Assembly (NCBI RefSeq): GCF_018524365.1
Contig: NZ_JAEKFT010000034.1
Coordinates: forward strand, 1-49,338
Reading direction: 5' to 3'
Origin: Denitromonas iodatirespirans
GTDB taxonomy: Bacteria; Pseudomonadota; Gammaproteobacteria; Burkholderiales; Rhodocyclaceae
DNA: 49,338 nt
Shown: positions 1 through 7,567 of the stretch, piece by piece
Numbering within the stretch: position 1 is the stretch's first letter
Layout: each line of letters opens with the position of its first letter
Translations under genes and position numbers: made by a program
The notes under the pieces: model-generated
The model's database searches: none
Seen by the model: only the letters and a program-made list of their open reading frames with translations
What the model was told of the DNA's origin: nothing

Positions 1-653
1 TTGAGCGTGCTGCCGTTGTCGCCGTGCAGCACGGGCTTGTCAGTCATCGCGTGGATGCCTTCGGCCAGCGCGGTGCGCTTGAGCAGGCTCACCGCGTGGT
101 CGGCGTCATCGCGCTCATGGATCTCCCAGCCGACGATCTTGCGGCTGTACAAATCCATGATCAGGTAGAGGTAGAACCACTGCCCCTGCACCTGCGTGGG
201 CAGGTAGGTCATGTCCCAGCACCACACCTGGCAAGGCGCGGTGGCCACGTGGGTGGTCGGTGCCCGCGAGGGCTGCGGCGCACGGGTGCGACCGCGATGG
301 CGGGTTTGCCCGTGGGCGCGCAGCACCCGCTGGAAGCTCGATTCGCTGGCGATGTAGAGCCCCTCGTCGGCCAGCGCAGGCACGATGCGCGCCGGTGGCT
401 GGTCGGCGAAACGCGGCTCGTTGGCCACCGCCAGAATGCGGGCTCGCTCGGCTTCGCTCAGCGCATGAGGGGGCGTTGGGCGTTCGGCCAGTGGGCGCCG
501 GTCGCCGACTTGCAGCCCATCCTGAGCCGTCCAGCGCTGCAGCGTGCGCACGGTGATGCCGGCCACTTCGCAGGCCGGGCGCAGCCGCGCACCGGCCGCG
601 TGCGCAGCCTCGATATGGCGGACCCGTGTTTGGCGATCTTCCAGGCCGATCAT
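1..653 (-). CDS. IS3-family transposase OrfB (DDE integrase), partial
   Basis: Reading the minus strand from the ATG at 653 gives 217 uninterrupted codons up to the window edge. The product has an N-terminal helix-turn-helix-like segment (GITVRTLQRW), the HTH_21-type stretch with FADQPPARIVPAL, and then the start of the retroviral-integrase-like core. The first catalytic aspartate lies in WCWDMTYLPT and the second in LHGDNGSTL at the very edge. The catalytic glutamate would be outside the window. The start ATG overlaps the orfA stop codon (ATGA), so translation is probably coupled rather than made only by frameshifting. No inactivating change is visible in the part seen. Confidence 0.85.
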   Translation of the reverse strand, partial: MIGLEDRQTRVRHIEAAHAAGARLRPACEVAGITVRTLQRWTAQDGLQVGDRRPLAERPTPPHALSEAERARILAVANEPRFADQPPARIVPALADEGLYIASESSFQRVLRAHGQTRHRGRTRAPQPSRAPTTHVATAPCQVWCWDMTYLPTQVQGQWFYLYLIMDLYSRKIVGWEIHERDDADHAVSLLKRTALAEGIHAMTDKPVLHGDNGSTL

Positions 654-1132
654 GCGTCCTCGTCCTTGTCCTTCGGAAAGATCGCCTCGAGCTTTTTTGA
701 CAGCACCAGCAGCGCGGCCGCTTCGGCCAGCGCCTTCTCCTTGCGGCGCAGGTCGCGCTCGAGCTCCTTGATGCGACGCCGGTCGGCCTTCTTCTCCCGC
801 TGGCTGGCGCGCGCGCCGTCCTCAGGGTCTGCAAGCGCCTCGGTGGCCGCAATGCGCCATTGTTCGAGCTCCTGCGGATATACCCCGTTCTCGCGGCACC
901 AGGCGCTCTTGCTGGCCTCGTCCATCGCCGCGGTGGCCAACACCGCTTCGAATCGGGCCCGCGCTGTCCAGGCCCGCTCGCGAGCGGGCCTGGACAGCGC
1001 ATCCGCCCGCCACCGCTCCAGCGTTGCCACCGAGATGCTCAACTGCCTGGAGACCGTCTCCAGCGGCGCGCTCTCCGGCGGCAGCAACCGCGCCACTGCC
1101 TTGTCCTTGAATGCTTGTCCGTATCTGGCCAC
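650..1132 (-). CDS. IS3-family transposase OrfA (helix-turn-helix)
   Basis: This 160-residue protein starts MARYGQAFKDKAVARLL and carries the HTH_Tnp_1 helix-turn-helix (ETVSRQLSISVATLERWRA) that binds the element's terminal repeats. A charged C-terminal helix with leucine heptads (residues about 105-150, RRRIKELERDLRRKEKALAEA) is the usual IS3 OrfA coiled coil. It is longer than the roughly 90-110 residues of many OrfA proteins because a middle segment around residues 45-100 looks like a second HTH-like unit (SAWCRENGVYPQELEQWR). The coding sequence contains a perfect 40-base palindrome at 961-1000. Confidence 0.85.
   Translation of the reverse strand: MARYGQAFKDKAVARLLPPESAPLETVSRQLSISVATLERWRADALSRPARERAWTARARFEAVLATAAMDEASKSAWCRENGVYPQELEQWRIAATEALADPEDGARASQREKKADRRRIKELERDLRRKEKALAEAAALLVLSKKLEAIFPKDKDEDA
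961..1000. repeat. Perfect 40-base palindrome inside IS orfA
   Basis: The twenty bases at 961-980 are exactly reverse-complementary to 981-1000, with no spacer; the centre reads CTCGCGAG. The symmetry stops at both ends (C at 960 against A at 1001). It lies within the orfA coding region and encodes part of the Arg/Ala-rich stretch RPARERAWTARAR. As single-stranded DNA or RNA it would form a very stable hairpin. Confidence 0.95.
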
Positions 1133-1195
1133 TTCGTTCTTCTCTTATCGCCCCTCGGTTTCGGATTCTATCGAGGCGACAACTATTCTGACCCA

Positions 1196-1357
1196 GGGGG
1201 GGAGCAGGCAACGGACCTCGGCCTCGACGTGGCGGACCCGACCGCCTGCAGGACGCTGAAAGGCCTGGCGGAAAAAGCGGTAACCGACGTGCTGGGCACC
1301 AAGCTGAAGCCGTTCCTCGGGCACCGCCCGCAACTGAAGATATACAGGGAAAACTGA
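1196..1357 (+). pseudogene. 3' remnant of a gene interrupted by the IS element
   Basis: An open frame continues from the inferred IS edge through about 53 codons and ends with a TGA at 1355-1357 that overlaps the ATG of the CD-NTase gene (TGATG). The C-terminal peptide contains GLAEKAVTDVLGTKLKPF and ends HRPQLKIYREN. Codon use and the translational coupling show that it was the upstream member of the CD-NTase operon, so an effector or accessory gene of the defence system is the likely identity. I do not recognise the family from this fragment. The rest has been displaced or deleted by the insertion. Confidence 0.6.
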
Positions 1358-2760
1358 TGGGCCACGCAGCGCAGTTGTTCGCAGGAAACCGGGATCAAAC
1401 ACTCATAAAGCGGGTTACCCCGACCGCCGAACAGCGGCAATTTCTCCAAGAACAGTGGAACGCCCTGGCGGACCACCTGAAGAAACACCTGCCGGCCAGG
1501 CACGGCTACCCCGTTTCCACCTGGCTGCAGGGATCGTACAAGTACGGCACTCTGATAAGGCCGGTGCATCCCGGCGAGGAGTACGACGTGGACGTCGGCG
1601 TTTACTTCCACTGGACCGACGAAGGGGACGCGACTCCGTCGCCAGCCCAGCTTCGAGAATGGGTACAAGATGAGCTCGTGCTTTACGGACGGGGCAACGG
1701 CGATGTGAAGGAAGTCGTCACCCCGCCGAAAGAGCGCTGCTCAAGAGTCGTATACGCCCGCCAATTCCATATCGACACCCCCGTCTACCACCTGGATCCG
1801 GAAACCGACCGGCGCCGCCTAGCCTGCCTATCAGACGCCTGGGAGGACAGCGATCCCAAGAAGCTTTACAAATGGTTCAGGAACGCGGCGAGCGGGGACG
1901 ACCGCGAGCAGTTGCGGCGGTTGGTTCGGTATCTGAAGGCTTGGGCCGCCGTTTCGTTCGACGAAGCCCCGGAATCGAGGCCTTGGTCCATCCTCCTTAC
2001 TGTGCTTGCGACCCAGGCATACCAAGGCCTGTGGGGAAGCCTGTTGGGCATGGATGACGATGATGCCCTGACCGCCGTCATTAAGAAGGTACATGGCCGC
2101 CTCTTCGACAAGAAGGCGGTGCCCAATCCGGTGGACAGGACTGAGGACCTTAACCGGATTTCAGACGCCGGATGGGAAGGTTTTCTGCCCCGGCTCCAAG
2201 CCCTGCTAGACGTCGCAGAACGCGCGGAAGCGGCCGAGGACGAAGCCTCCGCCGCCCTCGTCTGGTCGGAGGCCTTCTCCTTCCTCATGCCGTTGCCGGA
2301 AACCGACCAGGTGGAAATCGTGGATGAAAGGTCGGGCCGGGCCGTGATGGTGCTTCCGGATATCGAGGTGCAGGTCCACGGAGGCAATCCCAAAACCGTC
2401 CTCGCCACGTACCGGAACGAGGTCCCCTCCGTCGCTAAGGACTGCGAGCTCACCTTTCGCATTACCAACCCCCACGTGGTGCCCGAATACGCGACCGTAG
2501 AATGGACCGTCCGCAACGAGGGCGAAGACGCCGACCAGGTAAGCGACCTCGGCCACAGGCGTGCGGGACTCAGGATGCTGACCGCCAACGAGCATACGGC
2601 CTACGTCGGCCGGCATTTCATGGACTGCATCGTTCGCCTCAACGGGCGCGTCTATTCCGTTAGAAGGGTGCCCGTGAACATTCGTAACCTGTCGTACCCG
2701 CAGCGCAACCCCCCGCGTCCTGCTTACACGAAGCTCAGAAGCATCCTGCGCCGGCGGTAG
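1357..2760 (+). CDS. CBASS CD-NTase (cyclic oligonucleotide synthase) with AGS_C-like sensor domain
   Basis: This 467-residue cytosolic nucleotidyltransferase should make a cyclic di- or trinucleotide alarm signal from NTPs on phage infection. The polymerase-beta-type active site is intact: GS at residues 59-60 (WLQGSYKYGTL), the DxD pair D77/D79 (EYDVDV), and a likely third acidic residue D140 in FHID. An OAS1-like helical middle region follows. The last 130 residues or so (from about DIEVQVHGG to VPVNIRN) are a beta-rich domain resembling the AGS_C sensor found after SMODS and related cyclases. The start overlaps the stop of the truncated upstream gene. GC content is about 60% in the stretch I counted, below the chromosomal genes and above the next two genes. 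The nucleotide product cannot be inferred from sequence. Its effector is either the lost upstream gene or the Cap15-like gene downstream. Confidence 0.88.
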   Translation: MGHAAQLFAGNRDQTLIKRVTPTAEQRQFLQEQWNALADHLKKHLPARHGYPVSTWLQGSYKYGTLIRPVHPGEEYDVDVGVYFHWTDEGDATPSPAQLREWVQDELVLYGRGNGDVKEVVTPPKERCSRVVYARQFHIDTPVYHLDPETDRRRLACLSDAWEDSDPKKLYKWFRNAASGDDREQLRRLVRYLKAWAAVSFDEAPESRPWSILLTVLATQAYQGLWGSLLGMDDDDALTAVIKKVHGRLFDKKAVPNPVDRTEDLNRISDAGWEGFLPRLQALLDVAERAEAAEDEASAALVWSEAFSFLMPLPETDQVEIVDERSGRAVMVLPDIEVQVHGGNPKTVLATYRNEVPSVAKDCELTFRITNPHVVPEYATVEWTVRNEGEDADQVSDLGHRRAGLRMLTANEHTAYVGRHFMDCIVRLNGRVYSVRRVPVNIRNLSYPQRNPPRPAYTKLRSILRRR

Positions 2761-2900
2761 GTTGGTCTTCCAGAAAGGGGGCGCCTCTAATAAATGCCTA
2801 GCATGGCGCTTAACATCGCTCCCTTCGGTTGTTGGATACTGGGCGATAAAGCCGCGCAGCGTCTGTTGGTTCTACGTTAATTACATCACTTCATTCTGCT

Positions 2901-3335
2901 ATGACTAGGCTCGATTTTAGAAACCTACTGCACGAAATATGGCTGAAGTCTGATACGGATTTCTCAGGGGTCTGGATTATTGTATGTGACACACCAATCT
3001 GTTTGCCGATCATAAATCTTCGAGAGGATTTCCCAACCATCTCAGGCACAACCACCGAAGTCTTGTCGCATTTGTCGAGCACTAAAAGCAAATACCACGA
3101 CGGATTTCACATAATCAATCAAGCAGGCTTAATTGCTCATATTGCGCAATACTTCTCGCCGCCTATTGTCCTGAACGTCAATATCGATAGAGGTCGACCT
3201 ATTGGTGGGCGTTTTGCTGCAGCCATTTTCGGATCAGCTATCCCTGGGGTTTTAATGACTGGCATGGTTAGTGAAGGGCACGGTCTATCCATATTCGAGG
3301 ATGGCTACGAAACTCTTTTCGAGACGCTAAAATGA
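2901..3335 (+). CDS. Stand-alone DisA_N/DAC-like (diadenylate-cyclase-fold) protein, 144 aa, degenerate active site
   Basis: The C-terminal two-thirds line up with the motif order of bacterial diadenylate cyclases. HDG at residues 66-68 matches the HDGA motif. IGGRFAAA at 101-108 matches LGTRHRAA. VSEGHGLSIFEDG at 123-135 matches VSEETG plus the closing NG strand-turn. The metal-binding Asp and the first Glu of SEE are kept, but T-R-H-R has become G-R-F-A, so the triphosphate-binding RHR is largely lost. There are no signal peptide, membrane or DNA-binding segments, unlike DisA or CdaA. The protein may be a nucleotide sensor derived from a cyclase, or a cyclase of changed specificity. It overlaps the Cap15-like gene by ATGA, so the two are translated together. 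GC content is low (48% in one line counted), indicating recent transfer. No strong Shine-Dalgarno is visible before ATG 2901. Confidence 0.7.
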   Translation: MTRLDFRNLLHEIWLKSDTDFSGVWIIVCDTPICLPIINLREDFPTISGTTTEVLSHLSSTKSKYHDGFHIINQAGLIAHIAQYFSPPIVLNVNIDRGRPIGGRFAAAIFGSAIPGVLMTGMVSEGHGLSIFEDGYETLFETLK

Positions 3336-3928
3336 TCGGTCTCCTGCCTATTGGGCGAATTGTCACTTTTGTCGCCGTCGTTTACTCTATCGTTACGGGG
3401 CTTATTTTATGGGCCGTTTACGATAGTCGAACGGGATTTACAACCGCCATATCGATCGCAAGCGGTGGTTCTGCAGCACTGCATCTTATACTGCTTGGAT
3501 TCTTCTACTTTGGCTGGCAACGGCTTTGGGGAAAGTTTCCTGCACTAAACAAATGGCTATTTCCAAACTTAAACGGCACTTGGAGGATGGTGATCCATTG
3601 GGACTGGGAAGGAAAAAGAGGAATATCTTACGCAAAGGCGATAATAAAGCAGGATTTTCTGAAAATCGGAATGGATGTAGATGCTGAAGATTCCGATTCG
3701 GAAACATTGTTGGCAAAGCCCAAAAGAGATCCAGAAACAGGCCGCGGCGTACTCTATTATGTATTCCTCACAACACCGAAACATAAGTCAGGTGCTGCCA
3801 CACAGGCGCCATATAAAGGTGCGGCAATTCTAAAACTTAGCCTTGAAAGCGGCGAACTACTTCAAGGAAACTACTTCACTAGTCGGAAAACGATTGGCCA
3901 TTATGAACTCACCCGGACTAGTACCTAA
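3332..3928 (+). CDS. cap15: Cap15-like 2TM-beta membrane effector
   Basis: This 198-residue protein has two N-terminal membrane helices (about residues 7-30 and 40-62) followed by a beta-rich cytosolic domain (about 76-198). The domain opens with LNGTWRM and closes with GNYFTSRKTIGHYEL, the pattern of the SMODS-associated 2TM beta-strand-rich effector family. In CBASS, Cap15 binds the cyclic nucleotide in its beta-barrel, oligomerises in the inner membrane and breaks membrane integrity. In Panoptes, a 2TM-beta relative is held inactive by nucleotide. The gene shares an ATGA overlap with the DAC-like gene, making that protein its closest partner; the CD-NTase lies 570 bases upstream. One line counted at 40% GC. 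No terminator directly follows. Confidence 0.82.
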   Translation: MIGLLPIGRIVTFVAVVYSIVTGLILWAVYDSRTGFTTAISIASGGSAALHLILLGFFYFGWQRLWGKFPALNKWLFPNLNGTWRMVIHWDWEGKRGISYAKAIIKQDFLKIGMDVDAEDSDSETLLAKPKRDPETGRGVLYYVFLTTPKHKSGAATQAPYKGAAILKLSLESGELLQGNYFTSRKTIGHYELTRTST

Positions 3929-4254
3929 CCCATCACTTCCCTATTCCTAAGCGTCCGCTTTTCCAACTGGACAATTTCCACTTGGGCTCGGAAGTGTGAT
4001 TTCGCCGCACCGGAAAGTAGCCATTTAGGGTGAGCGAGGGTCCAAGGGCTGCTTTCCGTCGCATTGCTGACCGATTTGGCCTCCACGTTCAATGACCGCA
4101 GTGGCCGATGTGCTGTCGTTCCAAGGTGACGACGAGCCTCGCACCAAATGTCGGGTACTAAACGGAAAAGGCCCAACTCCCTAAGGAGTTGGGCCTTTCA
4201 CCATCCGTCCAATGCGGCGGCGGCCTTCACCACCCGCCGCATCCAAACCTCACC
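3929..4254. other. Non-coding stretch between defence locus and nrdJ
   Basis: I see no convincing gene here. An 83-codon minus-strand frame (3925-4176) lacks a ribosome binding site and recognisable features, and its composition looks like degenerate or repeated intergenic DNA. The right part holds the strong hairpin at 4167-4198. The region marks the right border of the AT-rich accessory DNA; I see no obvious attachment site or tRNA end. Confidence 0.6.
4167..4198 (-). terminator. Rho-independent terminator of nrdJ
   Basis: A perfect 14-base-pair stem (AAAGGCCCAACTCC paired with GGAGTTGGGCCTTT) closes on a CTAA loop. On the minus strand it is followed by a run ending in TTTTCC, and it lies about 57 bases past the nrdJ stop. 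The A/T-flanked symmetry allows it to act in both directions, so it may also insulate nrdJ from the defence genes. Confidence 0.85.
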
Positions 4255-7122
4255 TCAACCGCAAGTTCCCACCGCGCCGCAGGCGGTGCAGAAGTCGCAG
4301 CCGTCTTTGCGGATCATGGAGTAGTTGCCGCACTCGGGGCAGAGCGAGCCTTGCATCAGCTTGGGTTCGCTGTCGTCGCGCGGGGCTTCGAGCAGGCCCA
4401 TTTCCTGGACCGGGTAGCCGCGCTCGTCGAGGATGCCGAGCATGGCGTAGCGGTGGATGATGAGCTGGCCGAGGTAGGCCACGGTCGAGGGGTAGTTCTG
4501 TTGCTTGCGCGAGCCGGGCACGAAGGCCATGAAGTCGCCCAGCGGCTCGGGGTAGTTGAGCAGCTTGCGCAGTTTCATGCCGATCCAGGCCGGGTCCATG
4601 ACGCGCATGTCGAGCGACAGGATGCGGCCGAGGCCGTCGAGGGCGCGCGGGTAGTTGCCGGACAGCCACATGGAGTAGGGGCGGGTGACGCCGTCGGGCA
4701 GGGTGATTTCCTTGATGCCGAGCACGAAGTCTTCGCCGGTGGCCGGGTTCTGGATGTCGACCGTCCAGGACAGCGTGCCGTCGGTGCCGGTTTTGGGCTC
4801 CTGCAGGCTGAACAGGGAGTCGAGCACCGGGGTGGGGCCTTCGACTTCAAGCGCGCCGAGCTTTTCGCAGCGATAGCGCACCACCTGGGCGAAGGCGGCC
4901 ACTGCACCCGGCACCAGTTTTTTCTCGCCATGCGGCGGGAAGGACATTTCGAAGGACTTCTCGCCGATGGTGCGCGAGAGGGTTTCGAGCTTGAGCTTGA
5001 GCCAGCCGCGATCATTGGTGCGCATGTCCATCGACAGCGTTTTGGCGACAGCGCCGAGGCCGCGGGGCTGGTCGGCACCGTTGACCCACACTTCGAAGGG
5101 GAAGCTGCCCTGGCCGTTGTTTTCCATGTGGCCGACGAACAGGCCGAACTCGCCCTGCGGGGTGGACAGCATGTAGGTCCAGGCGGCGTTGCCGTCGGGC
5201 AGCTCGGGGCGGCCGGGCCAGCGCAGGGAGGACAGCACCGGTGCCGGCAGGCTCTTGATGGAGAGGCGACGGTTGGCGTCGGTGATCTCGACGTCGTGCG
5301 GGGCTTTTTGTTCGCTGCTCGGGGTGACGGACAGCACCGAGCCGAGCACCGAGTTGGGCCGGTAGGTGGCCAGACCCTTGAGGCCGGACTTCCAGGCTTC
5401 GAGGTAGAGATGCTCGAAGTCGGCATAGGGGTAGTCGGCCGGCACGTTCACCGTCTTGGAGATGGACGTGTCGATGTAGGGCGCGACCGCGGCGACCATG
5501 TCTTTGTGCGCCTGGGCGGAGATCTCAAGTGCCGTGACGAAGGCCTTGGGCAGGTTCTCGACATCGCCACCCATGTGCTTGTACAGGCGCCATGCGTAGT
5601 CTTCGACGGCGTATTCCTTGAAGGTGCCGTCGGCCATCCGCTTGCGGCGGGTGTAGGTGTAGGAGAAGGGCGGCTCGATGCCGTTGGAGGCGTTGTCGGC
5701 AAAGGCGAGCGAAATGGTGCCGGTGGGGGCGATCGACAGCAGGTGCGAGTTGCGGATGCCGTGCTTGCGGATCTCGTCCTTGACCTTGGTGGGCAGGCGC
5801 GAGGCAAAGTTGCCGCCCGACAGATACAGATCGGCATTGAACAGTTTGAAGGCGCCGCGCTCTTTGGCCAGCTCGGCCGAGGCCAGATAGGCCTGGTCGC
5901 GCATGAACTCGGAGATGCGGGTGGCCATGGCGCAGGCTTCGCGGGTGTCGTAGCGCAGGCCGAGCATGGCCAGGGTGTTGCCCAGGCCGGTGAAGCCGAG
6001 GCCGACGCGGCGCTTGGACTGGGCCTCTTCGTACTGCTGCTCGAGCGGCCAGTGGGTGGCTTCGAGCACGTTGTCGAGCATGCGGGTGGAGATGGCCACC
6101 ACCTTGCCGAAGGCGGCGAAGTCGAACTCGGCCTTGTCGGTCAGCGCATTGGTGACGAAGGGCGTGAGGTTGATCGAGCCCAGGCAGCAGCAGCCGTAGG
6201 GCGGCAGCGGCTGTTCGGCGCAGGGGTTGGTGGCCTCGATGGTTTCGCAGTAATACAGGTTGTTGTCGCGGTTGATGCGATCGAGAAACAGGATGCCCGG
6301 CTCGGCGTGGTCGTAGGTCGAGCGCATGACCTGCTCCCACAGCACGCGGGCGCGGACCTTGCGGTACACCCACTGGCCGTCGTCACGCTGGTAGGCGCCG
6401 GCTTCCTTGATCTCTTCGGTCGGCTCGGCCTTGTGCGCCAGTTCCACGTCGCCGTCGGCTTCGACGGCTTTCATGAAGTCGTCGGTCACGCCGAGCGAGA
6501 TGTTGAAGTTGGTCAGGTCGCCTTCATCCTTGGCGTGGATGAATTCTTCGATATCGGGGTGGTCGCAGCGCAGCACGCCCATCTGGGCGCCACGGCGCGC
6601 ACCGGCGGACTCGACCGTCTCGCAGGAGCGGTCGAACACGCGCATGTAGGACACGGGGCCCGACGCGTTGGACTGCGTGCCCTTCACCAGCGCGCCCTTG
6701 GGGCGGATGCTGGAGAAGTCGTAGCCCACACCGCCACCGCGGCGCATGGTTTCGGCGGCCTGGGCCAGCGCGGTGTAGATGCCCGGACGGCCATCGATGG
6801 ACTCGGTGACCGAGTCGCCCACCGGCTGCACGAAGCAGTTGATCAGCGTGGCCTGCAGGTTGGTGCCGGCGGCGGAGTTGATGCGCCCGGCCGGGATGAA
6901 GCCGTTTTCCTGGGCTTCCATGAACTTGCCTTCCCAGTAGGCGCGCTTCTCTTCGGTTTCGATGCTGGCCAGTGCGCGCGCAACCCGACGGCGGACCGCC
7001 TCGACGCTGCTTTCGTCGCCTTTGGCATACTTTTCGATCAGGACTTCGCCGGAAATCTCTTGCGCAATCAGCGTGGATGCGTCGGCGACGGCTTTTTTCG
7101 GAGTGGAGGTGGTCTTGCTCAT
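4255..7122 (-). CDS. nrdJ: Class II adenosylcobalamin-dependent ribonucleotide reductase
   Basis: This 955-residue enzyme reduces ribonucleotides to deoxyribonucleotides with a coenzyme B12-generated thiyl radical and works with or without oxygen. The catalytic stretch N299-P-C301-A-E303 (NPCAEQ) supplies the radical cysteine with its Asn and Glu partners. It is followed by [12 protein letters not shown], and the N-terminal cysteine of the redox pair is in INCFVQP near residue 96. Two TSCPD-type segments occupy about residues 560-900 (FEVWVNG and PYSMWLSG repeats). A Cys-rich tail ([20 protein letters not shown]) probably passes electrons from thioredoxin. A GAGGGA sequence precedes the ATG at suitable distance. 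It is monocistronic. A long opposite-strand frame (4189-7221) is a composition shadow. Confidence 0.95.
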   Translation of the reverse strand: MSKTTSTPKKAVADASTLIAQEISGEVLIEKYAKGDESSVEAVRRRVARALASIETEEKRAYWEGKFMEAQENGFIPAGRINSAAGTNLQATLINCFVQPVGDSVTESIDGRPGIYTALAQAAETMRRGGGVGYDFSSIRPKGALVKGTQSNASGPVSYMRVFDRSCETVESAGARRGAQMGVLRCDHPDIEEFIHAKDEGDLTNFNISLGVTDDFMKAVEADGDVELAHKAEPTEEIKEAGAYQRDDGQWVYRKVRARVLWEQVMRSTYDHAEPGILFLDRINRDNNLYYCETIEATNPCAEQPLPPYGCCCLGSINLTPFVTNALTDKAEFDFAAFGKVVAISTRMLDNVLEATHWPLEQQYEEAQSKRRVGLGFTGLGNTLAMLGLRYDTREACAMATRISEFMRDQAYLASAELAKERGAFKLFNADLYLSGGNFASRLPTKVKDEIRKHGIRNSHLLSIAPTGTISLAFADNASNGIEPPFSYTYTRRKRMADGTFKEYAVEDYAWRLYKHMGGDVENLPKAFVTALEISAQAHKDMVAAVAPYIDTSISKTVNVPADYPYADFEHLYLEAWKSGLKGLATYRPNSVLGSVLSVTPSSEQKAPHDVEITDANRRLSIKSLPAPVLSSLRWPGRPELPDGNAAWTYMLSTPQGEFGLFVGHMENNGQGSFPFEVWVNGADQPRGLGAVAKTLSMDMRTNDRGWLKLKLETLSRTIGEKSFEMSFPPHGEKKLVPGAVAAFAQVVRYRCEKLGALEVEGPTPVLDSLFSLQEPKTGTDGTLSWTVDIQNPATGEDFVLGIKEITLPDGVTRPYSMWLSGNYPRALDGLGRILSLDMRVMDPAWIGMKLRKLLNYPEPLGDFMAFVPGSRKQQNYPSTVAYLGQLIIHRYAMLGILDERGYPVQEMGLLEAPRDDSEPKLMQGSLCPECGNYSMIRKDGCDFCTACGAVGTCG

Positions 7123-7567
7123 GTTGTTGTCTCGTCCCTCAAAGCGTGGTCGTGTCTCAGTAAAAACGGGCTCCAGAATAACCGGAAGTTACGCGAAAAG
7201 CAAAGAATAAAAAATCGTTAATAAACAGTATGTTGTGCAATTGCGTTGTGCTCTGATTTGTTTCATTCCTACTACATGTAGTAGCTCATGAAAGCGGTGT
7301 GTGCAAGTCAAAATCAATACAAATCAGACGCTTGGCGGCATGCATTGAAGTCGCGGATCAGTTGGCCGGGCGGGTCGGTCGGTGGCATGTCGGGCGAATA
7401 GCGCCGATCGGCATCTTCCGGGACAAAAGCCCGGCCGAATGCCTCAAGAATCCCGGTGCCGGGTCGTAAAGCCCGGGGAGGCGTGCGTGTCCGCAAAGTA
7501 CGCCGATGACGCTTCGATTCCTGGAACCCACAGCGACCCGATGATCATGTGTCCAGAAGATGCACCA
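7123..7567. other. Intergenic region between nrdJ and the HD-GYP gene
   Basis: The part next to nrdJ (7123-7310) is AT-rich and carries the divergent nrdJ promoter region with two NrdR-box-like sites. The part next to the HD-GYP gene (7320-7567) is open in several frames but shows no recognisable gene. A 60-codon minus-strand frame at 7314-7496 has no support. I looked for a cobalamin riboswitch (B12 box) upstream of nrdJ and did not see one. Confidence 0.5.
7223..7284 (-). promoter_or_regulatory. Candidate NrdR boxes upstream of nrdJ
   Basis: CTACTACATGTAGTAG at 7269-7284 is a perfect 16-base palindrome that fits the NrdR core pattern C-W-A-n-A-T-n-T-W-G-T. A second site at 7223-7238 (AAACAGTATGTTGTGC) matches the same core with one mismatch. 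Centre-to-centre distance is 46 bases, not the usual 31-32 or about 42, so cooperative binding is uncertain. NrdR represses nrd operons when dATP/ATP levels are high; here it would control nrdJ. Confidence 0.55.

Larger units (their letters stand above)
1..1195 (-). mobile_element. IS3-family insertion sequence (partial, 3' end beyond window)
   Basis: Two consecutive transposase ORFs (orfA at 650-1132, orfB from 653 to the window edge) have the IS3-family organisation of a helix-turn-helix protein followed by a DDE integrase. The end upstream of orfA is placed at about 1195 because the minus strand there begins TGGGTCAGAATAG, a TG terminus as is usual for this family, and because a reading frame belonging to the neighbouring defence locus resumes immediately after it. 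The other end and the target-site duplication lie outside the window, so the boundary is inferred rather than proven. Confidence 0.75.

Noticed and set aside
24-1259. Long plus-strand frame opposite the IS transposase genes
   Set aside because: The minus-strand orfA and orfB have clear transposase motifs; the plus frame is Ser/Ala/Arg-rich with no resemblance to a protein family.
2761-2900. Integron attC-like site (GCTTAAC) between the CD-NTase and the DAC-like gene
   Set aside because: The partner GTTRRRY core is not found at a suitable distance and no integrase is visible, so a cassette origin is not supported.
2901-3335. Assignment of the 144-residue protein as mCpol (Panoptes OptS)
   Set aside because: mCpol has a palm domain with a GGDD-type motif. 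No such motif is present, and the motif order HDG...GGRFAAA...VSEGHG points to the DAC/DisA fold instead.
3925-4176. 83-codon minus-strand frame between cap15 and nrdJ
   Set aside because: It has no ribosome binding site or family resemblance and overlaps the hairpin; it is more likely degenerate intergenic sequence.
4189-7221. A 1010-codon open frame on the plus strand opposite nrdJ
   Set aside because: It is a GC-codon-bias shadow. The minus strand encodes a full NrdJ with catalytic motifs, while the plus frame has low-complexity Gly/His/Ala/Val composition with no domain.
7123-7310. Cobalamin riboswitch upstream of nrdJ
   Set aside because: No B12-box-like conserved segment or fitting multi-stem architecture was seen.
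7314-7496. 60-codon minus-strand frame near nrdJ
   Set aside because: Short, without a ribosome binding site or recognisable domain; chance frame in GC-rich DNA.
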